Source: Closterium sp. Naga37s-1 (lineage: Eukaryota; Streptophyta; Zygnematophyceae; Desmidiales; Closteriaceae). Taken from it: a stretch of DNA of 64,000 bases. The position numbers were made by a program, and so were the translations under genes. How positions within the stretch are numbered: position 1 is the first letter of the stretch; each line of letters begins with the position of its first letter. The DNA lies in NCBI GenBank assembly GCA_947471745.1, contig CANJKZ010000010.1:7706001-7770000 (forward strand), written 5' to 3'. Below are positions 10,969 through 21,553 of this stretch, piece by piece. The notes under the pieces were generated by a model. That model was not told the DNA's origin, searched no databases, and was given only the letters and a program-made list of their open reading frames with translations.

Positions 10969-13900
10969 TTATCCATCCTTTAGCTCAGCGGTGAACTGTT
11001 GGTGCAGTAAGAAGAAATATTAGTAAGAACCTAATTTGCATGCGATGCCACAGAATGAGAAAAAAAACAACTACAAAGCACGGTACCCAATAGCAATACT
11101 CAAACTCACCTTTCCCTGGTCCTTCTGGAAAGATATCGCGCTAACCCCGGTCTCAAGGCGCCTTACCCATTCAGTCTCATCGAAGTAGCTAAATACTGAA
11201 AAAAGCACATTCAAAGTTTAGTCAGCACCCTTCATTCAAAAGCGACTTTTACCCGTGGTTGAAAGGCGAAAGCACTTACTATATCCACCAATCTTCCCAT
11301 TGAAAGCCATCCACTTGTTTCTTCCCGTGAATAGCTTCGCTCGTTCCGCATCCGGCATGGAATCGGACATCTCGCTTTTGACGTGAACAAACTCAAAGGA
11401 CTGCAGGTTGTCCTTGGGCGTCCATACAACTCCTCCGTTGGCCGTGTTGTCGCAAACACCCCAGTGGCAATTGAAGTCACCTGAACGAATGAGAAAAACA
11501 GAGCAGCAATGGGGTTCAGCCTTTGCCTAGATGAGGGGCGGACAGGATACAGAGTGTTACTCAAGCTACTACTCACCAACTCCCTTATAATGCTCATGGT
11601 TTCCTTCCGAGACATACACAATGGGATGTGTTCCCATCACCGTAGCAAAGCTTTTTGGCTTGGGGTCGTCCCAGTCAGCACCAGTGTCCCACGCCCACAC
11701 AGGTCCGTTGCCGTGCTGCGCGTACCAAATGCGCTGCGGCTCGCCGGTCTTTGAGAAGCGGATTGCAATCGCCACCAGGTCCGTGATGTGGTTGTACTCC
11801 GGAGCACCCATATCAGAATTGGCATAGTTCTGAAAAGGTGAACGATAAAGACATTAGGGTTATGACTGAAATATAACAGATTGACAACCTCTCGCAAAGT
11901 ATGGGGTTGAAAATGAGTGGGGGGGGTTGGGGGTGGGGGGGAGGTGAAGGGGGGGAAGAGTGAGCAAGGGGAAGAGACAAGTGAAACCAGCATGTGAAAC
12001 CAGGGGGAGTACTCACATATGGGTATAAGAGCCAATACTGAATCTCCACAAACGAGTCTTTGTCATCGGGCTTTGGGTTATAGATAATGGTGTACAGCTT
12101 CGTGCCTCCATTTTCCGGGTTGCGCGCCGAGTCCTCCACCCAGTCGGTATCCTCGTCAACTTCACCCGGACTCAGCAGGACAGTTCGGTCACGCTCGGTC
12201 TTCAACGCCCCATCCCCCAGCAACGTATCAAGGTTGTCGGGAGTGATCGGGCCCTCTTGGTACCGAAGCTGCTTTTCTGTTGAAGAGTCCTCCCAATACA
12301 TACCCATGGAATATGTCACATGGGTGAGGTATTCGTCGATCGTGGTTGGCCAGATGGTCTCGTCGGGGTGGAACTTGTACTGCGGAGAGTACTCCACGGC
12401 CAGGTTCTCCCAGAATGGATCGCACGCGGGGTTTGTTTGCGGGTCGGTCATGCACGGGTCGGCAGGCGGGGGGGGCGGGTCCACCGTGCCAGCAGGCATG
12501 GGCGGGATGGCGTTGCGAACCAGCATGGCGAATTGCTCCTGGAACCACTGGCCAGCTCGCGGCGCGTCTGATAGGGCGTCCAGGCCAAGCGGGTCCAGGG
12601 GGTCGCATTCGCGATCCACGGGAATCAGCTCCGAAATCCCCTTTCTGAATTGAATACATCGTGGAAACGGAGGAAGAGTTATGAGCCAAGGTGAAGGAAG
12701 AAACTACAGTACAGTTTGTGGATGCATCATACGAACCACCTGAACTAAAACGAAATTTGTAAATGCAGGCCGCGGAACTAGGACACTTACGCGTGACCAT
12801 CGCTCTCCCCAGGCGGCTTGATCCAGACCACAGCGTCAACTGCCGGCAGGCAAGCAAGGTTGGGAGTCACAAGGGGGGAATGACAGTAAAATCAGAATAT
12901 CGTACTAATATAGAATAAAACATATAAAGGCAATCTGCAACAGCACGAAGAAGAGAAGGAGGATTCGATTGAAAGATACCCAGTGCTCACCTTGCGGAGC
13001 ATTAGCGGGATCCGCCTGGGGGCGTTCTCCGATCCCCGCGTTCCTCACGTTGCACCACGACCCCCAGCGCGTTCGAATGCCAGCGACGCCGGACCGGCTG
13101 GTGTCAACGATCCACCTGGTGGGCAGTCCCGCGGCCCCCAGGAACGCATTCATGCGCGCCGTGAAGCGGTTCTCGTCGATGCACGGGTTCCAGTCGTAGT
13201 TCATCTCGCCCGTGCTCGGGTTCTGTGCGAGCGGGCATTTCTCCAACGCCGGGCAGCCGTCGTCGGACGCGAAGAGCGGGCTGTAGTTGGCCACGTTGGA
13301 CGCGAAGCCTCGGATCTTGGCGTTCTCGTGGATCTGCCGCGCGCGCGCGAGGACCTTCTTGTACACCGCCACCACGCGCTTCATTCCCTCCGACCACCCT
13401 GCTCACGCGTTGGGAGGCGAGCAGGGTAGAGTGAGGAGTGGGGTGAGGGGGGGAGTGCGAAGCGAAACGGCGGAAGCAGGGCTATGGCGTAAGGGGGAGG
13501 AAGAAACGGAACGAATTGACATGGAACGGAAAGAACCGCACGCGGCACACGCACTCACCGAGCCAGCCCCCGAAGCCGGAGTCGAGATAGAGCGTGGTGT
13601 CGGGTATCTGCGAGAGCGTCGCGATCGCGTACGCGACGCCCTCCGTATATTCCTGCTCCGTCGTCGCGTCGCACCGATTCGTGCCCATGTTGGTCGCGAT
13701 GTTGGGCAGCGAGTCGGGCTCGATCACGAGCGACAGACGCACGTTCGCCGCCTTGTTTTTAAGGCGCGCCACGGCAACATCAATGTAGTCGGCCTTGTAC
13801 GTCTCGAGGCCGCCCTTGGGAATCTCCCCATTGGACGACCACGCCTTGCAGTCGCGGCCCGGGAGGTCGTAGATCACGAATTGCACGAGAATCGGATTTT

Positions 13901-14450
13901 CCCCCGCCTGAGCCGCTGCGGCGTCCAGGTGGCCTTGAATGGAGTCGAGCTTCGCCATCGTATCGAGCCACACGGCCGTCGGATGGTCCGCCACGCTCGC
14001 AAAAAACGGCGCATCCTCGCGAGTCGCGGCACGCATCGCGGCTTCCACGCTCGCCTTGTACTCGGGGTTGAGGTACTGCTGGACTCCCGTGTACGGGTTG
14101 CCGGTCGCGCTGTCGGTAACGCGGTAACCGCACGACGTGCCATTGGCGGCGACCAATTCTGTCGCGTTGATTGCCGCTTTGAGCCAGCACGAGCCGCCAT
14201 TTTCGGCCGTCCACGTCCAATGCGTGCAATCCGCGCGATCGAGGCACTGCTTTCCGCACGTGTCGCCCATGCCGGCGGCTTGGCCAATGTCGTTGCCCTT
14301 CCAGTCGCAGTCGAACGACCACATCACCTCTCCCTGCTCGGAGCTTGAGAAGCTGAATGCTGACGTGGCTCTCACTGAGAGATTGAGAGTCACCAGCACT
14401 ACTACTAGTCCTACCAGTGCCAATGCGCTTCGGAAACACCCAGTCACCAT
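10969..14450 (-). CDS. Secreted fusion protein: PAN/apple-like + GH6 cellobiohydrolase + Vps62 (DUF946)
   Basis: Eight exons on the minus strand: 14450-13559, 13398-12991, 12839-12791, 12644-12017, 11829-11577, 11480-11280, 11195-11110 and 10995-10969. Every junction keeps frame and the total is 2544 nt, or 847 residues. Residues 1-30 form a signal peptide. Residues 43-108 are a Cys-rich PAN/apple-like module (DTCGKQC, CTHWTW, GSCWL). Residues 115-500 are glycoside hydrolase family 6, which cleaves cellulose beta-1,4 links with inversion. Key residues are D163 (WLDT), catalytic acid D200 (LPGRDC), D246 (IEPDS), D396 (VDTSRSG) and the WIKPPGESDG motif. From about 525 the chain is Vps62/DUF946-like (YSPQYKFHPDE, YWLLYPYN, HGNG, HPIVYVSEGNHEHY). 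Exon 4 encodes both the last GH6 helix and the start of Vps62 without a break, so the fusion is genuinely encoded. The final 27-nt exon is the least certain. Confidence 0.88.
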
Positions 14451-14510
14451 CGTTTCGGTTGGTTCTTTGGAAGGAAGTTTTTAGTTTTGACATACTCAAG
14501 GGACCGTCGT

Positions 14511-14520
14511 TTTTTATAGC
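14511..14520 (-). promoter_or_regulatory. TATA box of the GH6-Vps62 gene
   Basis: On the minus strand the sequence reads GCTATAAAAA, about 60 bp upstream of the ATG at 14450. This is a plausible TATA position giving a short 5' leader of about 30 nt. Confidence 0.55.
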
Positions 14521-14639
14521 GGGGGACCAGAACTGCGACCCGGATCGCATCAGGGGGAAGCTTACAATGCCTCTCGTTTCCCATACTGCTTTCCGACCTA
14601 CGGTCGGAGACGTGAGTTCTGAGAATTCTTGGTGACGCC

Positions 14640-15639
14640 ATGGCTTGTGAGATAAGTTTCCGTGTAGGTGTTAGCTTCGCAGAGGTTTCTGTAATGCGTG
14701 GAAGCCGTGGCGTGCGCTGGTGAGGAAATCTGCTTGCAGATCTGAAAGGGAAGCGATACTGTGCTCCATAGATTGTCGTTCAGAGTGATTGTGAAGGTTT
14801 TGACGCGGTACCACACGGTACTGTAGTGACCAGTTTGAAACGAAACACACCAAGCAAAACCGTGGTCGGCGAACCACGAAGCCTGGTGACACTCCGTAAC
14901 ATAACTGTGATGCATGTAACATGAATAGCGATTAGGAATGCTGACCTGAAACCGCAACCGCGAGCTTCGTCGACCAGCCACAGCTCCTCGTCTGCATTTC
15001 GTCTTGCGTCTCGCCCTCAGAGGCGACGCTTGCGACACCTCGTCAGGATTCGCCAAATGGATGCGATGTTGCGTTGCAAGCAGACCTGATCAGACCTGGA
15101 CTGTTCCACCAGCCTCCAATCAATGGCGGCCCTCTTCCCTTACGGTACTTCAACAACTCCTCTCCTTCCCTCCCTAGATCAATCACTCGTGCCTTGTTCT
15201 CGTGCTCTTAGTGTCTGCTCTTTGATCTAATATAAGTGCATCGTTTCCCCATGTCAGGCCCATGCGCTAACGATCTTGTTCGAGGAGTGCCTCATATCAA
15301 CCACTTACTCGTCAACTCCCAACCAGCTGCTTATCGCCATCGTAACCCTCCTGGTACGATTGTGGAACAATCTTTTTGTCTCCTCGACCGACCTTAACGC
15401 TTAGGTTCGAACCCCGATTCATTGCGCGCCGAGCTCGCGGGATGGCTGCAGGGGTCGGATCGTGCAGGCAGAGTTGCAATTCCGGAGCGGGCTGTCCGGC
15501 GCGCCATGGCATTCGCATGACAAGGCGGGGAGTGCCACGGCGCGGGGAAAAATTGACCTACCAGCGCTACCAGCAAAACCAGCAGCGGTACTACGAACGG
15601 TGGCGGTAGCGGGAGTCACGGAAGCACAGGCAATGTGGA
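14640..15639. other. Gene-free interval
   Basis: No recognisable coding exon. A tRNA B-box-like GGTTCGAACCCC occurs at 15404-15415, but no cloverleaf can be built around it. The rest is unremarkable unique sequence. Confidence 0.4.
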
Positions 15640-17010
15640 GGGTTGGCGCGAGCAGGCAGGCGCTTCACCACATTTTCGATTTCTGTAGACGAGCCGTGCA
15701 TCTCTACGGCAGCTACAAGGTGACTATAACGAGCCATTGGCACATGAATGATTGAACGAGTCAGCAGAGCGCGCTCCCCTCACCGTCAGCTACGTCAGGC
15801 ACGGTGGCGTATCCTCTCACCATCTCATTCCACTCAACAGCCTCTCCCCTCCTCTCCGCCTTTTTCTCCCCGCTCCCCCCATCCCCGCTGCCAGCGCCAT
15901 AGGCTGCGCCAGCCGTACCTCCACTCGCCACGTCACTCTGTGCCTCTCCGCCTGTCTTCTCCCCTGCTGCCCCGCCGCCCATCCCCATGCGCGCGCCATC
16001 AGCTGTGCCAGGTGCGCGTGCGGGTGGGCAGGCAGAGCGAGGAGTCAAGGTGCACGATGTGCCGCAATTCAAGGTGAGCCGCAATCCGCCCTAGCTGGCT
16101 GTGCAGAATGTGCATCATCGCCACGATCACCAACGCCACGCCACCACAACACTGTCCCAACCGCCCTGCTGCATTGCCATCTCATATGCTGCCATGCCGT
16201 TCCCCATCCACCATGCCTTTTCATTTCCTCCCCATACCCCGTGCCATGCTGGGCCCTCTCGCCTATCCGCTACCTTCTCTCCTACACTTCCAAATCCCTC
16301 CCCTGCCGCCACTTCACTCCATGCAGTGCGCACCTTAAGGTGGAGGGATGGCGCTTTTTGAGGCGCCTCAGAAGGCGCAAATAAGGTGGAGGGATGGAGC
16401 GAGCAGCAGCAGGCACTGCGTCGCAATTTCGACTATTGAAGACGATCCATGCATGTGTGCGGCAGTTACAAGGTGACTATAACGAGCCCTGCAAGTCATG
16501 CATCCACTGCAGTTTTCAGTGGGTTAATAATGTTGGTCGAGCACAGCGAGCGGCAAAAAAAAAAGGGGAGGGGAGGGGGGGGACAACATGTCCTAAAGAG
16601 TGCACTTATTGTCCACTGTTGCCGAAAGAATAGTATATTCGCACATGTTGCCGAAGGACAATATGTCCTTCCACAGTGCGCTCTCTGTCGTCTCTCGCAC
16701 GTAGTTTGTCTATGTTAGCACACACGCGCGCTTTCCGCCTGCTTCCCTCTAACCTCCCCCCCCCTCCCCCTTCCACTCCCATGTGCGCGCCATCAGCTGT
16801 GCCAGGTGCGCGTGCGCCTAAGCAGGCTGAGTGAGGAGCAGCGGCGGGCGGCGTGGGAGGAGCAGCACGAGCGGGGTGCGGAGGAACTGCACTCTCTCTG
16901 CACGGAAATGCAGGGCTTCTTCCTTAAGGTACCACCGTTGCATCCATGCTCACGCACGTGATTCTAAGTCACCTGTGCACGCACGCGCAGGGCTTCTTTC
17001 TCAAGGTACA
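15640..17010 (+). pseudogene. Tandemly duplicated ABC1-kinase-like (UbiB family) exon fragments
   Basis: The second unit holds an exon-like piece at about 16800-16928. It reads LSEEQRRAAWEEQHERG, then HSLCTEMQGFFLK before a GT dinucleotide. This resembles the N-terminal region of ABC1/UbiB atypical kinases (W-x-x-QHE and GGFFLK-type motifs). A short preceding piece, GSYKVTITS, appears twice (about 15708-15740 and 16461-16490). The splice-acceptor-like segment catcagctgtgccaggtgcg also appears twice (15997-16016 and 16789-16808). Together these define a duplication of roughly 770 bp. The first unit has lost the QHE exon. No kinase catalytic core is visible downstream. Family assignment is tentative. 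Confidence 0.45.
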
Positions 17011-18062
17011 CCTGCTGTAGGGTTGTTACCTCTCAAGGTACCGCCGCAGCAGCCATGCTCACGCACGTGAATCTAGTTTTCTTGTTCGCCTGTGCGCCGC
17101 CGGTAGACAAGTGGCTGAAGTAGCTCACGGCGTGCGAATTCAGCCACTTGCGCAGCCTCAGGCCGATGACTCTCTTCACTTGTGCACCGAGACGGGCACC
17201 CTCCTTTTCTCCCCAACCCCCCGCACCTTCTGGTCTCTTCCCCTCTCCCCCCCCTCCCCCCCCCGCCAGCTGTTGGAGACAGTCCCCCAAAGTGACCCCT
17301 CTCCATCCCTGCCTCATGGGGCAGGGGGGCGGCTCCATCCCTCTCCTCTCACATGGAGTGACAACAACCCCAGTTTGAAGCAGTACGTGCTTTCGTCCTC
17401 CTCCCCCCTCGTCTGTCCCAAGCCGCACAATTGGGTGATACAAGGCGATGGCGAGGTGGGCAGCTGCCTGAGGGGCCTTGCAGTGTGTGAGCTGCTTGTG
17501 AAGGGGGTCAGGACATGGATGTAGCAGCACAGCAGCAGGTGCAGGCAGTGCTACCTGCCACGCCACCCCTGTGGCACATGGAACCCCTGGTAGACAGCTG
17601 CTGACATGGTACCATTTTTTCTCTAATGAATTGCCGAGTCAGAGTTGAAAAAGCGTTCAAGGCTGCTTGCCAGGTGGCCTTGGCACATTGTGAATACTGC
17701 AGTCAGTGTCCCCAGCAGAAGTGCTCTCTGTGCCTGCCAGAAAAGGCGCAGCCAAGCGCATGAGGAGTGCCTGACCTGGGAGGAGATGTAGTGGTGGTAC
17801 CGGCTATTGTTGCACAAAGTTGGTGTTGGCATCGCATAGTGCTTGTGAATTTTGTTAGAGTTAAGGATTCCTTCAAACACAATGGCACCTGAAAGCAATG
17901 TGCCAATGAAGTATAAAGTAATGACAACAAGAAACATACAATGGTGTGTCTACCCATCCTCAACGCTGATGTCAAGTTCACAACTGAATTTCATGTAAAA
18001 TTTCTACCATCACTTCAAAACCCACAACTCGATATACCCAAACGTCCTAGCACCCTTGCCCA
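17011..18062. other. Interval with degenerate GGCTTCTTTCTCAAG exon echoes, otherwise no gene
   Basis: Near 16990-17060 the end of the preceding exon (gggcttctttctcaaggta) and its flank (cagcagccatgctcacgcacgtg) reappear, so the ABC1-like region has further small duplications. Beyond that, up to the LTR, I recognise no gene. Confidence 0.4.
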
Positions 18063-18376
18063 TGTTGGAAACAAATCGTAAGCGCCTCTGTCGTGTCGAA
18101 ACACCTCACCAGAAGCGAAGTGAATCATAACGAGGCACCCGCGAGTCAACCCTCGGAGGTTGAGAGGTTGCTGGAGGTTACGCCAAAGTCAAAGGTCAGC
18201 GACCTTTGACCTGACAAGTGCAGCGCGACAGCAAGGACACACAACTGACTCGTTACAGAGCAGTTGCCCGAGTCGTCACTGTATCGAACCACAACAGCAA
18301 CAGTAAAGTAGTTACAACTGTATCTCTTCGTATTCCTTGTATTCTTATATAATCCTGTATCTCTTTGTTTTAATCA
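18063..18376 (+). repeat. 5' LTR of element C1
   Basis: 314 bp, TG...CA ends. It contains TATATAATCC near its 3' end (a possible TATA region). It differs from the 3' LTR by four extra bases in CGCCTCtgtcGTGTCG and a G/A change. Confidence 0.93.
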
Positions 18377-18412
18377 AAACACCATAACCCAAGCGCACCA
18401 ACGTACACGCCA

Positions 18413-21118
18413 CTCGAGAAGGTGTACAGCGACATCCTGTACAATCGCGAGCCGGGGCAGAACGCGTACAACTACACAATCACGTTCATCGACGCCGCGA
18501 CACGTTACGTTTGGCACCTGAATCTTCCAAGCAAGGATATGGCGTTCGAAGCGTTCGTCGCCTGGCTCCCCGTAGCAGAAAGGGAATCGGGCGTCAAACT
18601 AAAGAGCTTCCAGTCAGACGGGGGAGGAGAATACACCTCACAAAGGTTCAAGCAGTATCTGGCAGAGAGAGGAATCAAGCGGCTCATTTCTCTTCCCTAC
18701 GCCCATCAACAGCAGGGTGTAGCAGAGAGGATGAACAGGACCCTCCAGAACACCATGCGGAAACTGTTACGTGGCATGCGGCTACCCACCCACCAGTGGC
18801 CCGAAGCAATGGACCACGCCGTGATGCTGCACAACTTGCTTTCTTCGTCGTCACTTCCGAACAACACATCACCGCATCTGCTGTGGACAGGAAAACTGGG
18901 CAGCACAAAAATGTTACGAGTCTTCGGCTGCATGGTACAGTACCGACCTCCATCTGCACGAGCAGGACGATTTTCACAACGAGCACAGTGGGGACTACAC
19001 CTGGGCATCGAAAAACACTACAACGCATGGAAGATTTTCGACGTCGAGACAAAAGAAACAGTGGCAGCACGTGATGTCATTTTCTATGAGCGACTCACAC
19101 TGCAGACGTACCTTGCCAACCTGGATGAAAACCGAGACCCCACAGGTGGCTTCCGTGGAGACCGAGCCTTCGCTTCGGCAGAAGACGAAGCTGACTGGGA
19201 CGAGCAGAACGTGGAAGGAGCCTCGGAAGAAGCCGGACCCCTCCCCTACTGCTCCGTCAACGTGCCAATGGACGACGAAAACCCACGCGAGAGCATCAAC
19301 GCCGAAACCTACTACCATTTCGCTGACAACGGTTACGTTACACCTGCACAAGTAAACACCGACGAAGCAGAACGCATAGGACCCAACTTCGCACCTGATC
19401 CAGAAGCGGGAGACGAAGCTGCTTATCCCGCGGACATGTCACTCCCCCGCTACACACAGAGCGGACTCCAGATACTCGGGCTCGTCACCGCAGTCCACGG
19501 CACGGGCGTTCCTAAGGAGCCTGCGACGGTTCAGCAGGCTCTGGGGGGGGAGCATAGGGAAAAATGGCGCGAAGCCATGGACAAAGAACTGAAGGCATTA
19601 GAGGAGCGCAACACGTGGAAAATTGTCCCCATCGGCGTAGCACGGAACAAGACCATTCTCACCGGGAAATGGGTCTTCCGCGTGAAGACGAAGGCCGACG
19701 GCACCATTGACAAATTCAAGGCACGATGGGTCGTGCGTGGCTTCGACCAAGAACACGGGCGAGACTTCACCGAAACCTTCGCTCCGGTTAGCCGACACAC
19801 TTCGCTCCGAATTCTCCTCGCAATCGCCGCCATGAAGAAGAAGAAGCTGCGGCAAATCGACGTCGCGAACGCGTTTCTCTACGCACCTGTTGATGCAGAA
19901 ATTTTCGTCGAGCTACCGCACGGCTCCCACGGAGAACCTAACCAAGTCTGCCAGCTGCTCAAGTCACTCTACGGCATCAAGCAGGCTCCGCGACTGTGGC
20001 AACAGTACCTACACGCCCGCCTCATTCGCATCGGCTTCAAGCAGATACCGCACGATCAGGGCATGTATCGGCTCACGAAGGGTACTGACTACATCCTGCT
20101 AATCGTCTACGTAGACGATTTACTCTACATCGGCTCGACCGACGACGTCACCTCTTGGTTCGAAGGGGAGCTGCAGCAGGACCTCACGCTCACAGTCTCA
20201 TCTACCGTCACGCAGTACCTCGGCCTCAACATCCGGGAAAAGGAAGACGCGATCTACCTCAGCGCCGCGAAATACGCCGACACCATCGCCAAGCGCTTCG
20301 CACTCACACCGACCGCCATCTCTACACCGTACCGCTACACGGCAGGAAACAGCAAGGGAAGCTCCACTCTACTCAAGCCCGCCGGCATTCGAGACTACCA
20401 GAGGAAGCTGGGATGCCTCCTCTTCGCAGCTGTCACCTGTCGCCCTAACCTCTCATACTCCGCAAGTCAACTCGCCACCTACCTCAAGAAACCTGAAGCG
20501 GAGCATCTGGCGGAACTCGACCGCGCTCTTCACTACCTCGTCAGCACCCCAACGATCGGCCTAACCTACCACAAGAACGCAACCACACCGACTAAGTTAA
20601 TCGGCTACGTCGACGCCGATCACGCTGGCGACTCCGACAACAGGCGTTCGCGCACCGGCTACATCTACCGTCTCGAGCCTATCGGTCCTATCTCCTGGCA
20701 GTCGAGCAAGCAGGAGTTAATTGCCCTCTCATCAGCTGAAGCATAATATATCGCACTCTGCTCAGCCACCAAAGAAGGACTCTACCTTCGCGAACTACTG
20801 GAGGAGGCGAAATTAGCCCAGTTACCCAGCTTCACCCTTTTCTGCGACAACCAGTCGGTAATTCGCATCGCCAACAAGAACGGCTTCGCGAACAGGACGA
20901 AACACATCGCCCTGCGATATCTCTTCGTAAAGGACGAGATCGAGAAGGGGAGACTCCAGCTATCATATTGCCCCACATCCGAGATGGCAGCTAGCTGACT
21001 ATTTGACCAAGAAGCTCGGAAAGCAGAAATTCGAGTACTGTATGCTGCTGACTGGACAAAGCCACGTCACCAGCAGCGACACTCCAGAAGCGAAGGGGAG
21101 TGTTGGAAACAAATCGTA
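18413..21118 (+). pseudogene. Copia pol: integrase core, reverse transcriptase, RNase H (broken)
   Basis: One long frame from LEKVYSDIL to 20746. The integrase core has Asp in FIDAATRYVW, Asp in SDGGGEYTS and Glu in QQGVAERMNRT, followed by the copia post-integrase segment. The reverse transcriptase has GKWVFRVKTKADG, RQIDVANAFLY and the YVDDLLYIGS catalytic box. RNase H has YVDADHAGDSDNRRS and SSKQELIALSSAEA. A TAA at 20744-20746 stops the frame inside RNase H, which remains readable afterwards (FCDNQSVIRIANKNG, RTKHIALRY). A 4-bp AGCT duplication near 20990 then shifts frame before the C-terminus. Gag and protease are missing upstream, so the product could only be a pol fragment. Confidence 0.9.
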
Positions 21119-21410
21119 AGCGCCTCGTGTCGAAACACCTCACCAGAAGCGAAGTGAATCATAACGAGGCACCCGCGAGTCAACCCTCAGAGGTTGAGAG
21201 GTTGCTGGAGGTTACGCCAAAGTCAAAGGTCAGCGACCTTTGACCTGACAAGTGCAGCGCGACAGCAAGGACACACAACTGACTCGTTACAGAGCAGTTG
21301 CCCGAGTCGTCACTGTATCGAACCACAACAGCAACAGTAAAGTAGTTACAACTGTATCTCTTCGTATTCCTTGTATTCTTATATAATCCTGTATCTCTTT
21401 GTTTTAATCA
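21101..21410 (+). repeat. 3' LTR of element C1
   Basis: 310 bp, nearly identical to 18063-18376. Preceded directly by the polypurine tract. Confidence 0.93.
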
Positions 21411-21553
21411 ATCGACTTTGCCCTCACATACCAGCGCAAGGTGGTTCAACCTCTTCATTAAAGCTTCCGCTATTATACTGTTCCTACCCAGAGTTTACCC
21501 TTGCAAAAGCTCCTAAGGGCTAACTTCTCAGCCCAACAGCCCACCCCATCCAC

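Larger units (their letters stand above)
18063..21410 (+). mobile_element. Ty1/copia LTR retrotransposon, internally deleted (element C1)
   Basis: 3.35-kb element bounded by near-identical LTRs that start TGTTGGAAAC and end in AATCA. Internal sequence begins with the integrase core only about 40 bp after the 5' LTR. Gag, protease, the integrase zinc-binding domain and a recognisable primer-binding site are therefore absent. A purine-rich tract (gaagcgaaggggag) abuts the 3' LTR. No 5-bp target duplication is seen (left gccca, right atcga). The LTRs differ by one 4-bp indel and about one substitution, so insertion or LTR homogenisation was recent. This element cannot move on its own. Confidence 0.93.

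Noticed and set aside
13287..14348. Plus-strand frame of 353 codons across the GH6 region
   Set aside because: It is antisense to GH6 exons 1 and 2, whose catalytic motifs read clearly on the minus strand.
15404..15415. tRNA B-box-like GGTTCGAACCCC
   Set aside because: No A-box at the right distance and no acceptor or anticodon stems can be paired.
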